Position numbers and translations under genes: made by a program
Assembly (NCBI GenBank): GCA_902604785.1
Contig: CACLAC010000001.1
Coordinates: 62,001 to 126,000 of the forward strand
From: an uncultured Pelagibacteraceae bacterium
Lineage (GTDB): Bacteria; Pseudomonadota; Alphaproteobacteria; Pelagibacterales; Pelagibacteraceae
Direction: 5' to 3'
DNA: 64,000 bases
Shown: positions 1 through 9,871 of the stretch, in pieces
How the letters are laid out: each line of letters opens with the position of its first letter
Numbering within the stretch: position 1 is the first letter of the stretch
Notes under the pieces: generated by a model
The model's database searches: none
The model's input: the letters and a program-made list of their open reading frames with translations, nothing else
What the model was told of the DNA's origin: nothing

Positions 1-37
1 TTATTATCTATATGGTAAGTAAATTCTATATTTCCAG

Positions 38-640
38 ATGTCTAAAAAAAAAATTAAAGAGATAATCATCGGTTCCAATAACACTGGAAAAATAAGGGAA
101 ATAAGAGATTTATTGCCAAAAAAATATAAAATATTTACACCAAATGATTTTAATCTAAGAAGTCCAAAAGAGAATGGTAAGTCATTTATTGAAAACTCAT
201 TAATTAAAGCTGAATATTACTCAAAAAAAATTGGAAAAATTTGTATTGCCGATGACTCCGGATTGGAAATAGATTATTTAGATAAAGCTCCAGGAATATT
301 TTCTGCTAGATGGGGAGGAAAAAATAATAATTTTAATATTGCCATCAAAAAAGTATTTAGAGAATTAAATAAAAAAGATAAAAAATGGAGATTTAAAAAA
401 ATACATGCAAGATTTATTTGTGCTTTAACCATATATGGTCTTAAAAAAAACCCTATACATTCTTTAGGAATAGTAAGGGGATTGATATCAAATAAAAAAA
501 TGGGAAAAAATGGATTTGGTTATGATCCAATTTTTATACCTAATGGTAGTTTGCTTACATTTGCTGAAATGCAACCTAGTAAAAAATATAAAATTGATCA
601 TAGATATATAGCATTTAAAAAAATTAAAAAATTTTTTTGA
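38..640 (+). CDS. rdgB: XTP/dITP pyrophosphatase (Ham1/RdgB family)
   Basis: Hydrolyses non-canonical purine nucleoside triphosphates (dITP, XTP) to monophosphates so they are not incorporated into DNA or RNA; cytosolic. The 200 residues match the usual family length. Visible motifs are the nucleotide-binding SNNTGK (13-18), the acidic metal site ADDSGLEID (71-79) followed by PGIFSARWGG, GFGYDPIF (159-166) and the C-terminal HR (188-189). The ATG at 38 gives the canonical N-terminus. It converges on the next gene and overlaps its 3' end by 17 bases. The upstream partner (rph in many alphaproteobacteria) would lie outside the window. Confidence 0.95.
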   Translation: MSKKKIKEIIIGSNNTGKIREIRDLLPKKYKIFTPNDFNLRSPKENGKSFIENSLIKAEYYSKKIGKICIADDSGLEIDYLDKAPGIFSARWGGKNNNFNIAIKKVFRELNKKDKKWRFKKIHARFICALTIYGLKKNPIHSLGIVRGLISNKKMGKNGFGYDPIFIPNGSLLTFAEMQPSKKYKIDHRYIAFKKIKKFF

Positions 641-1775
641 ACTGATTATTTTCAATACTATAAAAATTTAACTGGTGAGTTATTATATTTTTATTTATTT
701 CAAATATACCAATCTTGCCTTTGAATTTATTTTTTTTATAAAAAATATTATCTGAAATCTTGAAATCATTTTTATAAATTAAATAATAAATTAAACCCAC
801 CAGATCATAGCTTAAGAAAGATATTTGATTTGGTCTAGATTCATAAAAACTATTATATTCATCTATAAATAAGTCGTAGTTTTCTTTATTTATAGAAGGA
901 AAATAAATAGGATGTAATGAAGTTTCTTTTAATAAAGATTCATCAAACCATTGATTTAATGTTAAATATGAAATTCTATTTGACGATACATCTGTATACA
1001 ATAATGAAGTCGCTACACTTTTTAAGCTCTCATCAAAATCTGCAATAATTACAGAGTCAAAATTAATTCCTCCTAATGTATCTTTTTTTTTTAGATTTTC
1101 TATTTTTTTTTCTTTATTCTGAACTGAAGAGTTTTCTAATCTTTTTATTTCATCCTCTAGGTTTTGTTTTCTTTGAGCATATCTGGTTAATTTTTCTATT
1201 TGTGCAGTTAATAAAGTTGGATCTGAATCATAATAAAATTTATCTTTAAGTTTTATTTTGGTTTTGTTAATTGCTAAATCAATTTCCTTTTTATAATATG
1301 TTTTTGGAATTAGAAATATACTTCTCTCTAAACTATTTATTTGTTTAAACTTTTTTATCGTGTTTATTTGTGAAATTGCATTTACACCAGCGCTAATTAC
1401 ATTTTTAGGATTTCCATAAATTTTATTTGTTAGAGATATAAACGTCATATCTTTTAAATCATCAAGATACTTTACACTTTCATTAAATACTGGCCCAATA
1501 ACAATTCTTACTCCTTGTTCATATAATTCTTTTGAAACTCTTAAAGCATTTATTGGATTTGATTTTGTATCTTTAGGAATAATTTCTATTCTATCATCAT
1601 CAATTTTGTTGATTGCCAATCTAACCGATTTAATAATTGAATTTCCTAATTCTAAATTTTTTCCACTAATTGGTACTATTAGACCAACTTTAATTTTTTC
1701 ACTTGAAAAACTGTTTTGTATAAAAATAATTAAGCTTAAAGCTGATATAAATATAAATTTAATAAAAGTTTTCAT
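624..1775 (-). CDS. LpoA-like periplasmic binding-fold protein (penicillin-binding protein activator family)
   Basis: A 383-residue exported protein with an N-terminal signal peptide (about residues 1-24). The mature part begins with IKVGLIVPISG, as in periplasmic type-I binding proteins. The family fold is the two-lobed Leu/Ile/Val-binding type; a charged helical insert (about 195-230) interrupts it. Its position divergent from rsmI parallels lpoA(yraM)-rsmI(yraL) of gammaproteobacteria, where LpoA is an outer-membrane lipoprotein that activates PBP1a. No lipobox cysteine is visible here, so this copy would be soluble in the periplasm. Function as a peptidoglycan synthase activator is inferred from fold and neighbourhood; a solute-binding role is the alternative. 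Confidence 0.7.
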   Translation of the reverse strand: MKTFIKFIFISALSLIIFIQNSFSSEKIKVGLIVPISGKNLELGNSIIKSVRLAINKIDDDRIEIIPKDTKSNPINALRVSKELYEQGVRIVIGPVFNESVKYLDDLKDMTFISLTNKIYGNPKNVISAGVNAISQINTIKKFKQINSLERSIFLIPKTYYKKEIDLAINKTKIKLKDKFYYDSDPTLLTAQIEKLTRYAQRKQNLEDEIKRLENSSVQNKEKKIENLKKKDTLGGINFDSVIIADFDESLKSVATSLLYTDVSSNRISYLTLNQWFDESLLKETSLHPIYFPSINKENYDLFIDEYNSFYESRPNQISFLSYDLVGLIYYLIYKNDFKISDNIFYKKNKFKGKIGIFEINKNIITHQLNFYSIENNQFKKIF

Positions 1776-1789
1776 TTTAGTTTTAATAA

Positions 1790-1795
1790 TATAAT
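1790..1795 (+). promoter_or_regulatory. -10-like TATAAT close to rsmI start
   Basis: A perfect TATAAT ends 10 bases before the rsmI ATG, and no Shine-Dalgarno sequence follows. If it is used, transcription would start about four bases before the ATG. The same arrangement recurs at other genes in this window. Confidence 0.35.
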
Positions 1796-1805
1796 TTCAA
1801 AATTA

Positions 1806-2663
1806 ATGCATGATGATCAAAACTTAAATAACTTAAAACCTGGGCTATATTGTGTTGCAACACCAATAGGAAATCTAGGAGATATAACACTTAGAGCTTT
1901 AGAAGTTATTAAAAACTCAGATTTAATTTTATGTGAAGATACAAGAGTTTCAAAAAAGTTATTAAGCAAATTTAATATACATAAAAAATTAATTTCTAAT
2001 CATAAATTTAATGAAAATAAAAATATAAATTTTATTTTAGAACATTTAGAAAATAATAAAATAATATCAATTATATCTGATGCAGGAACTCCTGCAATTT
2101 CAGATCCTGGTAGAATTTTAATTAATAAATGTATAGAGAAAAATATTAATATTTATTCTGTTCCTGGCCCTTCAGCTGTTAGTGCCGCTATATCTGTTAG
2201 TGGATTTTCAGATAAATATTTATTTTGTGGGTTTTTGCCTGAAAAGAAAAATGCAATAGACAAATTTTTCAACTCTGCTTCACAAATGAACTATTCAATT
2301 ATTTTTTTTATATCACCAAAGAAAATAAATAAAATTATTGAACTTATAAAAAAATATTTTTTTAATAGAAATATATTAATTTGTAGAGAAATTACAAAAT
2401 TTCATGAAGAATATTTAAGAAGCAGTGTAAAAAACTTATCTGAAGTGTCTATTTCTTCAAAAGGTGAAGTTACTGTTGTTATTTCTGAAGACATTAATTT
2501 AAAAAAAAAATTTATTAATTTAAAAGAATCAGATAAAAAAAAAATTAATAAATTAATAAAAAAAATGACTATCAAAAATATTGTTAATGAAATTAATAAA
2601 AATAAAATAATACCAAAAAAATTAATTTACGATTATTGTTTAAAATTAAAAAATGAAAATTAA
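1806..2663 (+). CDS. rsmI: 16S rRNA (cytidine1402-2'-O)-methyltransferase RsmI
   Basis: Methylates the ribose of C1402 in the 16S rRNA decoding centre with SAM. The tetrapyrrole-methylase fold is evident: VATPIGNLGD (17-26), CEDTRVSKKLL, SDAGTPAISDPG (91-102) and PGPSAVSAA (120-128) are the family signatures. The 285 residues match typical RsmI, with a lysine-rich C-terminal stretch. It is divergent from the LpoA-like gene and overlaps the next gene by 11 bases, implying translational coupling. Confidence 0.96.
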   Translation: MHDDQNLNNLKPGLYCVATPIGNLGDITLRALEVIKNSDLILCEDTRVSKKLLSKFNIHKKLISNHKFNENKNINFILEHLENNKIISIISDAGTPAISDPGRILINKCIEKNINIYSVPGPSAVSAAISVSGFSDKYLFCGFLPEKKNAIDKFFNSASQMNYSIIFFISPKKINKIIELIKKYFFNRNILICREITKFHEEYLRSSVKNLSEVSISSKGEVTVVISEDINLKKKFINLKESDKKKINKLIKKMTIKNIVNEINKNKIIPKKLIYDYCLKLKNEN

Positions 2664-3246
2664 TAAAATATTACCATTATTTTTATTATTAATTCTTACT
2701 GCTTGTGTTGGAACATCTTCTACTGGAGTTTTTGGAACTGGAGTAACTATTGCACTCGATCCAAGAACATTAGGTACCCAAATAGATGATTCTCTTATGC
2801 AAAAAAATTTAAGTGCAAAATTAATTAATATGAATACCAATTATATATTATCTGTAAAAACTAAAGTATTAGATGGAAGAATTTTTATTACTGGTAAAGT
2901 TGATACGGTAGAAGAAAAATTAAAAATTACAAAATTAGGATGGGAAATAAAAGGTGCAAGATCAGTAAAAAATGATTTACAAATTAAAGAAAAATTTAAT
3001 TTTAGTAGAGCAGCAAAAGATTTATTAATCACATCACAACTTCGAACTGCCATGATTACTAGTAAAAAAATTAAAGCTGTAAATTACAACATAGATACAT
3101 ATAAAAAGAAAATATACGTATATGGTATAGCCCAAGATGAAGATGAAAGAAAAGAAGTTATAAATGAGGCAAAGCAAATTCTTGATGTTGAAGATGTTAT
3201 TTCAAGTATTTTACTAATTGAAGATTTAAGGGTTGTTAAAAAATAA
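2653..3246 (+). CDS. BON-domain lipoprotein (DolP/OsmY-like)
   Basis: A 197-residue envelope lipoprotein. The hydrophobic N-terminus ends in the lipobox LTAC with the acylated cysteine at residue 18. Two BON-like modules follow (about 48-115 and 125-190), the second including the typical VYGIAQDEDER segment. BON domains bind membranes or phospholipid; in gammaproteobacteria the equivalent dual-BON lipoprotein DolP (YraP) is encoded in the same rsmI neighbourhood and supports outer-membrane integrity. The start lies inside the end of rsmI, and the gene stops two bases before the convergent maeB stop. The outer-membrane role is inferred from family and context. Confidence 0.85.
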   Translation: MKINKILPLFLLLILTACVGTSSTGVFGTGVTIALDPRTLGTQIDDSLMQKNLSAKLINMNTNYILSVKTKVLDGRIFITGKVDTVEEKLKITKLGWEIKGARSVKNDLQIKEKFNFSRAAKDLLITSQLRTAMITSKKIKAVNYNIDTYKKKIYVYGIAQDEDERKEVINEAKQILDVEDVISSILLIEDLRVVKK

Positions 3247-3248
3247 AT

Positions 3249-5531
3249 TTATTTTTTGTAATTTATAACCCCCGCAGAGTAAGCTGCGATAGAAGCTAAA
3301 TTTAATATATCAGAAGTAGAAGATCTCAGAGGAGCAATTTCTATTGCCTGCCCCAAACCTATCAACAAAGGTCCTATGACTTTTGCACCACCAAGTGTCT
3401 TCATTATTTTATAAGAAATTGCTGCACTATGTTGACCTGGCATAATTAATATGTTTGCATTTCCTACTATTTCTGAAAATGGATATAAGTCAGAGTATTC
3501 ACTACTTAGGGCAACATCTGGTTGCATGTCTCCATCAAATTTAAAATCAACTTTTCTTTTTTTTAATATTTCTACCGCATCTCTAATATGTTTAGTTCTA
3601 CTTGTTAATGGCTGACCAAATGTTGAATGGGATAAAAAAGCTACTTTAGGATCAAAACCAAATAACCTAACAACTCTTGCTGAAGAAATAGCAATTTCTG
3701 CCAATTGTTCTGATGAAGGATATTCGTGAACACTTGTATCTCCTATAAAAACTGTTTTACCTTTATTTATAACCATATTTAGTCCAAACATTATTTCACC
3801 TGGTCTAGGTTCGACTACTTTATTTATTTTTTCTAGTGATTGAGCATATCTTCTACTATTTCCAGTCACCATTGCATCTGCATCTCCTGAAGATACCATG
3901 CAAGATCCCCAAATAACTCTATCATTCCTTATCATTCTATCACAATCTCTTTCAAGCAATCCTTGCTGCCTATGAATTTTTTTAAAAAGAAATTTAACAT
4001 ATTTCTCTCTTTTTTTTTTATCTGTGGAATTTATAATTTGAATATCAAAATTTTCCCCATATCCAATTTCTTTTAGTCTTTGTTTAACAATTTTTTCCTT
4101 AGCTACAATTATAGGAACTCCTAGTTCAGCATTTTTAAATGCTATTGCAGCTTTTAATGTATTTTCATCTTCACCATCTGTAAAAACAACTCTTTTTTGA
4201 TTTTTTTTGATTTTAGAATTTATACCTTGCATTATAGTTACAGAGGGATCTAATCTTTGTTTTAATTGGTCGGCATAATTCTCAAAGCTATCTATTTTTT
4301 TTCTTGCAACTTTAGTTTTTAATGCAGCCCTAGCAACTGCAACAGGTATAACACTTATTAATCTTGGATCAAATGTAGATGGAATTATATAATCTTTTCC
4401 ATATTTAGGTCTTTCTCCTCCCATGGCTGCAACAACTTCATCTGGAACTCTTTTTTTAGCTAAGGATGCTATAGCATTTACTGCAGCAATTTTCATTTCC
4501 TCATTTATAGTTTTTGCTCTTACATCTAGTGCGCCTCTAAAAATATATGGAAATCCAATTAAATTATTTACCTGATTTGGATAATCCGATCTTCCAGTTG
4601 CAATTATTGCGTCTTTTCTAACTTTTTTAACTTCCTCAGGTGTTATTTCTGGATCCGGATTAGCGCAGGCAAATATAATTGGATTTTTTGCCATTTTTTT
4701 TATCATTTCTGTTTTTAAAACACCCGCAGATGATAAACCTAAAAAAACATCAGCACCATTTATTGCGTCATTCAATGTTCTTTTTTTAGTTTCTATAGCA
4801 TAAGTTGATTTCCATTTATTTAGACCTTTTCTTCCTTTGTAAATAACACCTTTCCGGTCAATCATAATTATATTTTTATCAAGAACTCCAGTTTTTTTAA
4901 AAAGATTAGCACATGCCATAGCTGATGCTCCCGCTCCATTAACTACAACCTTAACTTTTTTTAAATCTTTCTTAGCTATATCAACAGCATTAATTAGTGC
5001 TGCAGAAGTAATTATCGCAGTACCATGTTGGTCATCATGAAATACAGGAATATCTAAGAGTTTTTTTAGTTTTTCTTCAATTATAAAACAATTTGGAGCA
5101 GCGATATCCTCTAAATTTATTCCTCCAAAACTACCAGAAAAATTTTTTATATTATTAATTATTTCATCTGGGTTGTTCGAGTCTATTTCTAAATCAATAG
5201 CGTCGATATCTGCAAATCTTTTGAATAAAACTGCCTTACCTTCCATAACAGGTTTTGATGCTAATGCCCCAAGATTTCCAAGGCCTAATATTGCAGAGCC
5301 ATTACTAATAACGGCAACCAAATTACCTTTTGTAGTATAATCGTATGCTAGTTCAGGATTTTTTGAAATTGCTTTTACTGGAGCAGCAACTCCTGGAGAG
5401 TACGCCAATGCCAAATCTCTTTTTGTAGTCATTGGCTTAGAGGAAATAATCTCAATCTTGCCAGATTTATTACTATTGTGAAAATCTAAAGCTTCTTTAT
5501 CCGAATAATGTTCAATTTTATTTTTCTTCAT
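3249..5531 (-). CDS. maeB: NADP-dependent malic enzyme with phosphotransacetylase-like C-terminal domain
   Basis: Decarboxylates malate to pyruvate with NAD(P)H formation. About 760 residues, the length of the MaeB hybrid class. Residues 1-160 hold the malic N-domain (AYSPGVAAPV near 43, then the TTKGN segment); the NAD-binding domain follows with VNGAGASAMACANL; from about 430 to the end lies a phosphate acetyl/butyryltransferase-like domain, usually regulatory and binding acetyl-CoA. The open frame extends to 5561, but the ATG at 5531 is preferred because it gives the family N-terminus and the upstream ten residues are not conserved-looking. Divergent from murJ. Confidence 0.94.
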   Translation of the reverse strand: MKKNKIEHYSDKEALDFHNSNKSGKIEIISSKPMTTKRDLALAYSPGVAAPVKAISKNPELAYDYTTKGNLVAVISNGSAILGLGNLGALASKPVMEGKAVLFKRFADIDAIDLEIDSNNPDEIINNIKNFSGSFGGINLEDIAAPNCFIIEEKLKKLLDIPVFHDDQHGTAIITSAALINAVDIAKKDLKKVKVVVNGAGASAMACANLFKKTGVLDKNIIMIDRKGVIYKGRKGLNKWKSTYAIETKKRTLNDAINGADVFLGLSSAGVLKTEMIKKMAKNPIIFACANPDPEITPEEVKKVRKDAIIATGRSDYPNQVNNLIGFPYIFRGALDVRAKTINEEMKIAAVNAIASLAKKRVPDEVVAAMGGERPKYGKDYIIPSTFDPRLISVIPVAVARAALKTKVARKKIDSFENYADQLKQRLDPSVTIMQGINSKIKKNQKRVVFTDGEDENTLKAAIAFKNAELGVPIIVAKEKIVKQRLKEIGYGENFDIQIINSTDKKKREKYVKFLFKKIHRQQGLLERDCDRMIRNDRVIWGSCMVSSGDADAMVTGNSRRYAQSLEKINKVVEPRPGEIMFGLNMVINKGKTVFIGDTSVHEYPSSEQLAEIAISSARVVRLFGFDPKVAFLSHSTFGQPLTSRTKHIRDAVEILKKRKVDFKFDGDMQPDVALSSEYSDLYPFSEIVGNANILIMPGQHSAAISYKIMKTLGGAKVIGPLLIGLGQAIEIAPLRSSTSDILNLASIAAYSAGVINYKK

Positions 5532-5581
5532 TTTGTGTAAATAGGTATACAAATAGAGCAAATTTAAGACTAATATGATTT

Positions 5582-7111
5582 ATGAATCTGATTAAGTCAA
5601 CAAGCACGTTTGGTTTCTTTACTTTAATAAGTAGAATTCTTGGATATTTAAGAGATCTATTGATAGCAATTTATCTTGGTTCTGGACCAATAGCAGATGC
5701 TTTCTTTGTAGCATTTAGAATACCAAATACATTTAGAAGATTATTTTCTGAAGGAACATTTAATGCTGCTTTTGTTCCAAGTTACTCATCTGAATTAGCT
5801 TCAGGTAAACAAATAGCTCAAAAGTTTGCAAACAAAATTTTTAACTTACTGTTAATCGGGTTGTTATTAATTGTGTTGGTTATTGAGATATTTATGCCAT
5901 CATTTGTTTTTATAATTGCACCAGGTTTTTCTGATAATTCTGATAAATTTGATCTAACCATTTCCCTTACAAGAATCACATTTCCTTTTCTGTTGTTTGT
6001 TAGTTTATCTTCTTTTTTTTCAGCAATATTAAATTCACACAATAAATTTGCAGTTGCTTCAGCAGCACCAATTATTTTAAATATATTTTTAATTTTAGTA
6101 TTAATTTTTCAAATTTATTTAAATGATGATCTTGTATTTTATCTTTCTTATGCAGTAACATTTGCTGGTATTGTACAGCTAATTTTTTTACTTTTTTTTA
6201 TAAAAAGATATTATTTTCCTAAAATTACTTTTAGTTTTAAAATTGATTATAAGGTCAAATTATTTTTTAAAAAACTTTTACCGAGTATATTTTCATCAGG
6301 CGTTACTCAAATAAATATTTTAGTAGGAACAATTATAGCATCTTTTCAGGTAAGCGCTGTTTCTTATCTTTATTATGCAGATAGAATATATCAAATTAAT
6401 TTAGCAATAGCTGGAATTGCAATCGGAACTGTACTTTTACCAAACTTAACTAAACACATTCAATCAAAGAATAAAAAAAAAATAGATTTTATTCAAAATA
6501 AAGCATTAGAGTTGAGCTTGTTTTTAAGTTTACCTGCAACTATAGCCCTATTAATTGCTTCCGAAGAAATTACATCCTCTTTATTTGGTTATGGTTCATT
6601 TGATTTATTAAGTGTAAAAAACTCTTCAAATGCATTATTTTATTTTGCTTTAGGTCTACCAGCTTTTTCAATAATTAAAATATTTTCTAGTTTTTTGTTT
6701 GCGAGACATAATACCAAGATACCCTTTTACTATTCTTTTTTTTCTGTAATAATAAATATTATAATTAGTCTTTATTTTTTTGATACAATGGGTTTTATAA
6801 TTATACCTATAGCAACAACTATATCATCATGGTTAAATGCCTTACTTCTTTTAATTTATTTAATTAATAAAGAATATTTTTTAATAAAATTTGATTTTAT
6901 TAAATCTTTTTTTAAAATAGTTTTATCTACAATTTTAACTTCTATAATTTTTTATAATTTAATTAATTATTTTAGAGATAATTTAAGTTATAGTAGCGAA
7001 TATAAACTCATAACCATTGTTTTATTGATTATAGTAACATTTGTTATTTACATTTTTATTTCTATACTTACAAAAGCCTTTAAAACGACAGATATTAAAT
7101 TAAAGTATTAA
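5582..7111 (+). CDS. murJ: Lipid II flippase MurJ (MviN)
   Basis: Integral membrane flippase that moves lipid II across the inner membrane for peptidoglycan synthesis. The 509 residues are almost wholly hydrophobic, consistent with the 14-helix MOP fold. The N-terminus has the MurJ signature: SRILGYLRDLLIA, then ADAFFVAFRIPNTFRRLF with the conserved arginines, and GTFNAAFVP. It starts 50 bases from the divergent maeB start and ends four bases before trpS, so the two are probably co-transcribed. Confidence 0.95.
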   Translation: MNLIKSTSTFGFFTLISRILGYLRDLLIAIYLGSGPIADAFFVAFRIPNTFRRLFSEGTFNAAFVPSYSSELASGKQIAQKFANKIFNLLLIGLLLIVLVIEIFMPSFVFIIAPGFSDNSDKFDLTISLTRITFPFLLFVSLSSFFSAILNSHNKFAVASAAPIILNIFLILVLIFQIYLNDDLVFYLSYAVTFAGIVQLIFLLFFIKRYYFPKITFSFKIDYKVKLFFKKLLPSIFSSGVTQINILVGTIIASFQVSAVSYLYYADRIYQINLAIAGIAIGTVLLPNLTKHIQSKNKKKIDFIQNKALELSLFLSLPATIALLIASEEITSSLFGYGSFDLLSVKNSSNALFYFALGLPAFSIIKIFSSFLFARHNTKIPFYYSFFSVIINIIISLYFFDTMGFIIIPIATTISSWLNALLLLIYLINKEYFLIKFDFIKSFFKIVLSTILTSIIFYNLINYFRDNLSYSSEYKLITIVLLIIVTFVIYIFISILTKAFKTTDIKLKY

Positions 7112-7115
7112 TTAA

Positions 7116-8117
7116 ATGGGAAAAAAAATTTTTTCAGGAGTTCAGCCTACAGGAAACCTTCACTTAGGTAATTATATTGGAGCAATAAAAAATTTTGTTG
7201 ATCTACAAAATCAAGCAGATAATGAATGTGTCTATTGTGTTGTTGATTTACATGCAATAACAACAAAGCAAGATCCTAAAATTCTTAAAAGCAATATAAG
7301 AGAGACCACAGCTGCTTTTTTGGCAAGCGGAATAGACCCAAATAAAAGCATTATATTTAATCAATCTTTAGTACCATCTCATTCGGAAGGTTCTTGGATC
7401 TTAGGATGTATAGCTCGTATGGGTTGGTTAAATAGAATGACTCAGTTTAAAGAAAAGGCTGGAAAAGATAAAGAAAAAGCAAGTGTCGGTTTATATATAT
7501 ATCCGATTTTAATGACTGCTGACATATTGTTATATGATGCAACACACGTTCCAGTGGGAGAAGATCAAAAACAGCATTTAGAGTTATCAAGAGACATTGC
7601 GCAAAAATTTAATTTAGATTTTAATGCACCAAATTTTCTTAGAGCTCCAGAACCATTAATACAAAAAAATTTTTCAAGAATAATGAGTTTAAAAAACGGA
7701 AAAAATAAAATGAGCAAATCAGATCCATCAGATTTAAGTAGAATAAATTTAACAGACAATAAGGATCTAATAGTTAATAAAATAAAAAAAGCTAAAACTG
7801 ATAATGACCCATTACCAAGTGATAAAAAAAATCTAAGTAAAAGGCCTGAGGTTGAAAATTTATTAGGAATATATTCAAGTTTAAGTGGCCAAAATTTAGA
7901 AAATTCTATAAATGAATTTAGTGGCAAAAACTTTTCTGTGTTTAAAGAAAAATTAGCAGAACTAGTTGTTGAAAAAATTTCACCAATATCTATTGAAATT
8001 AATAAATTGCAAAAAGATACCAGTTTTATTGATAAAATTCTTAAAGAAGGTGCAGATAAAGCTGATTTAATAGCTTCAAAAAAAGTTGAAGAAATTAAGA
8101 AAATAATTGGTTTTTAA
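7116..8117 (+). CDS. trpS: Tryptophanyl-tRNA synthetase
   Basis: Charges tRNA-Trp. A class I aminoacyl-tRNA synthetase of 333 residues, the normal bacterial length. The HIGH-type motif appears as GNLHLGNY (13-20) after SGVQPT, and KMSKS is intact at 198-202. The conserved [16 protein letters not shown] segment lies near 147-162. It directly follows murJ with a four-base gap, a murJ-trpS order common in alphaproteobacteria. Confidence 0.97.
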   Translation: MGKKIFSGVQPTGNLHLGNYIGAIKNFVDLQNQADNECVYCVVDLHAITTKQDPKILKSNIRETTAAFLASGIDPNKSIIFNQSLVPSHSEGSWILGCIARMGWLNRMTQFKEKAGKDKEKASVGLYIYPILMTADILLYDATHVPVGEDQKQHLELSRDIAQKFNLDFNAPNFLRAPEPLIQKNFSRIMSLKNGKNKMSKSDPSDLSRINLTDNKDLIVNKIKKAKTDNDPLPSDKKNLSKRPEVENLLGIYSSLSGQNLENSINEFSGKNFSVFKEKLAELVVEKISPISIEINKLQKDTSFIDKILKEGADKADLIASKKVEEIKKIIGF

Positions 8118-8144
8118 ACATATTTTAATTTATAAAAACATAAT

Positions 8145-8150
8145 TATAAT
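8145..8150 (+). promoter_or_regulatory. -10-like TATAAT close to the nfu start
   Basis: A TATAAT hexamer ends six bases before the ATG at 8157, with no Shine-Dalgarno between them. It would place the start of transcription at or next to the ATG. The -35 region is not recognisable in this AT-rich stretch. Confidence 0.35.
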
Positions 8151-8156
8151 TTAATT

Positions 8157-8699
8157 ATGTTTGTACAAACTCAAAAAACACCAAACCCAAATTCTTTAAA
8201 ATTTTTACCAGGAAAAAAAGTTTCAGAAGATGGTCCATATGAAATTTTAAATAAGGATGAGACAAATAATAATTTAATTAGAAATATTCTTTCAATTAAT
8301 GGTGTTACAGGAATATTTTTGGGTGAAGATTTTTTATCTATTAACAAAGAAGAAGAAGCTGATTGGGAAAATATTAAGCATATAGTTATTTCGCATATAA
8401 ATGAATATTACTCGGAAGGTAATAAGTTTGTAATTTCTAAAGAAAATAATGATTCTAATAACGACAATTATAATGAAATAGAAAAAAAAATTATTAATAT
8501 TTTAGATACAAAAGTGCGACCTGCAGTTGCAAGAGATGGTGGAGATATTAAATTTAAAGAATTTAAAGATGGAAAGGTAAAGGTAGAACTACAAGGTAGT
8601 TGTTCTGGCTGTCCATCTTCAACTTTGACGTTAAAGCAAGGAGTGCAAAATTTACTATGCCATTATGTTCCTGAAGTTAAGGAAGTTTTAGCAGTATAA
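8157..8699 (+). CDS. NifU-like Fe-S cluster carrier (Nfu type)
   Basis: Carries and delivers [4Fe-4S] clusters to apo-enzymes. 180 residues in two domains: an Nfu N-terminal domain (about 1-90, starting MFVQTQKTPNPNSLKF) and a NifU C-terminal domain (about 108-178) with DGGDIKF and the cluster-binding GSCSGCPSS, cysteines 149 and 152. A short Asn/Asp-rich linker joins them. This is the mitochondrial NFU1-like architecture found in alphaproteobacteria. Radical-SAM clients such as MiaB, encoded about 3 kb downstream, are plausible recipients. Confidence 0.95.
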   Translation: MFVQTQKTPNPNSLKFLPGKKVSEDGPYEILNKDETNNNLIRNILSINGVTGIFLGEDFLSINKEEEADWENIKHIVISHINEYYSEGNKFVISKENNDSNNDNYNEIEKKIINILDTKVRPAVARDGGDIKFKEFKDGKVKVELQGSCSGCPSSTLTLKQGVQNLLCHYVPEVKEVLAV

Positions 8700-8716
8700 A
8701 AATATAAAAAAATAAT

Positions 8717-8722
8717 TATAAT
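8717..8722 (+). promoter_or_regulatory. -10-like TATAAT upstream of the Bax-type gene
   Basis: TATAAT in the 38-base spacer, 15 bases before the ATG at 8738. Spacing suits a short leader of about nine bases. No clear -35 is seen, so this is a weak call. Confidence 0.3.
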
Positions 8723-8737
8723 CTCATTTATTACACA

Positions 8738-9871
8738 ATGATTAAAAAAATTAGAAATGATTCAATTTTTAAAAAACCATCACCTGTAAAAACTGTAAAA
8801 TCAAAAAAGGTTTTAAAAAGTTTTAATGAACAAAATAAAAATTATAAAAATTTTTATATATTTTCTTTTGTAAGCCTTACTTTGATTTTTTCTTTTTTTT
8901 CTTTACCAAATATAACTAAGTATTTTAAAGATAATTTTGTTAATAATAAAACAGTTGTTAATGTTTCCAAAAAGAATTTTGAACTAACTCTTAATAATCA
9001 AAATGATAAAATAGTAGAAAAAAGCACTAATTTGGAAGATGTTTTTAATGATATTGATGTTTTTTCATCAGATGAAAAAAATACTAATACTTCACGTTTA
9101 AGTGCCTCAACTATTGAACAGTTATTTAAAGATACTAATTATAATTTAAAATCAGTAAAAAAAACAAAATTAGTTAATATTGGTAATAACTTGGATCATC
9201 TTCCATCAGAAATGAAGAGTATTGAAAATGTAAAAAAACGGAAAAATTTATTTATTCAAATTGTTTTACCTTTAATAATTGAAGAAAATACCAAAATTAA
9301 ATTAGATAGAAAAAAACTTTTTGTAATACTAAATAAAAATAGCAATTCTAATTCTGAAATTGAATGGTTAAAAAAGAAGTTTAAACAATATGGTGTTGCA
9401 AAAAATGATTTATCTACATTAAAGATTAGAATGGATGAAATTCCAGTTTCTTTAGCTATAGCACAAGCTGCAAAAGAAACTGGATGGGGAACCTCAAGGT
9501 TTGCTCAAAAAGGAAATGCATTATTTGGCCAATGGACTTGGACAGGAAATGGAATTAAACCAGCTGGAGCCGATCATGATTCAACTCATAAAGTTGCAAG
9601 TTTTAAAGTTTTAAAAGCCTCGGTAAAAGCTTATCAAAGAAATATAAATACTCATTCAAGCTATAAAAAATTTAGAAAAGAAAGAGCAATTCAAAGAGAT
9701 AATTATGGAAAACTAAATAGTTTAGAATTAGTAAAATATTTAGATAAATATGCAGAAACAGGAATAGAATATACTAAAATTTTGTCAAAAATAATTAAAC
9801 AAAATTCTCTAACAGATTTTGATGATGTTAAAATTCTTCCTACGAGTAAGAAGCTTAAAAATTTAATTTAA
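8738..9871 (+). CDS. Membrane-anchored Bax-type glucosaminidase (GH73-like)
   Basis: A 377-residue probable peptidoglycan hydrolase. Residues 1-38 are basic and cytoplasmic, a single membrane anchor spans about 39-57, and a charged Asn/Lys-rich linker leads to the C-terminal catalytic domain (about 215-365). That domain contains AAKETGWGTSRFAQKGNALFG with the likely catalytic Glu247, followed by QWTWTGNG as in E. coli Bax and other N-acetylglucosaminidases. It would act on cell-wall glycan in the periplasm. It overlaps the convergent deacetylase stop by four bases (TTAA serves both). Confidence 0.85.
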   Translation: MIKKIRNDSIFKKPSPVKTVKSKKVLKSFNEQNKNYKNFYIFSFVSLTLIFSFFSLPNITKYFKDNFVNNKTVVNVSKKNFELTLNNQNDKIVEKSTNLEDVFNDIDVFSSDEKNTNTSRLSASTIEQLFKDTNYNLKSVKKTKLVNIGNNLDHLPSEMKSIENVKKRKNLFIQIVLPLIIEENTKIKLDRKKLFVILNKNSNSNSEIEWLKKKFKQYGVAKNDLSTLKIRMDEIPVSLAIAQAAKETGWGTSRFAQKGNALFGQWTWTGNGIKPAGADHDSTHKVASFKVLKASVKAYQRNINTHSSYKKFRKERAIQRDNYGKLNSLELVKYLDKYAETGIEYTKILSKIIKQNSLTDFDDVKILPTSKKLKNLI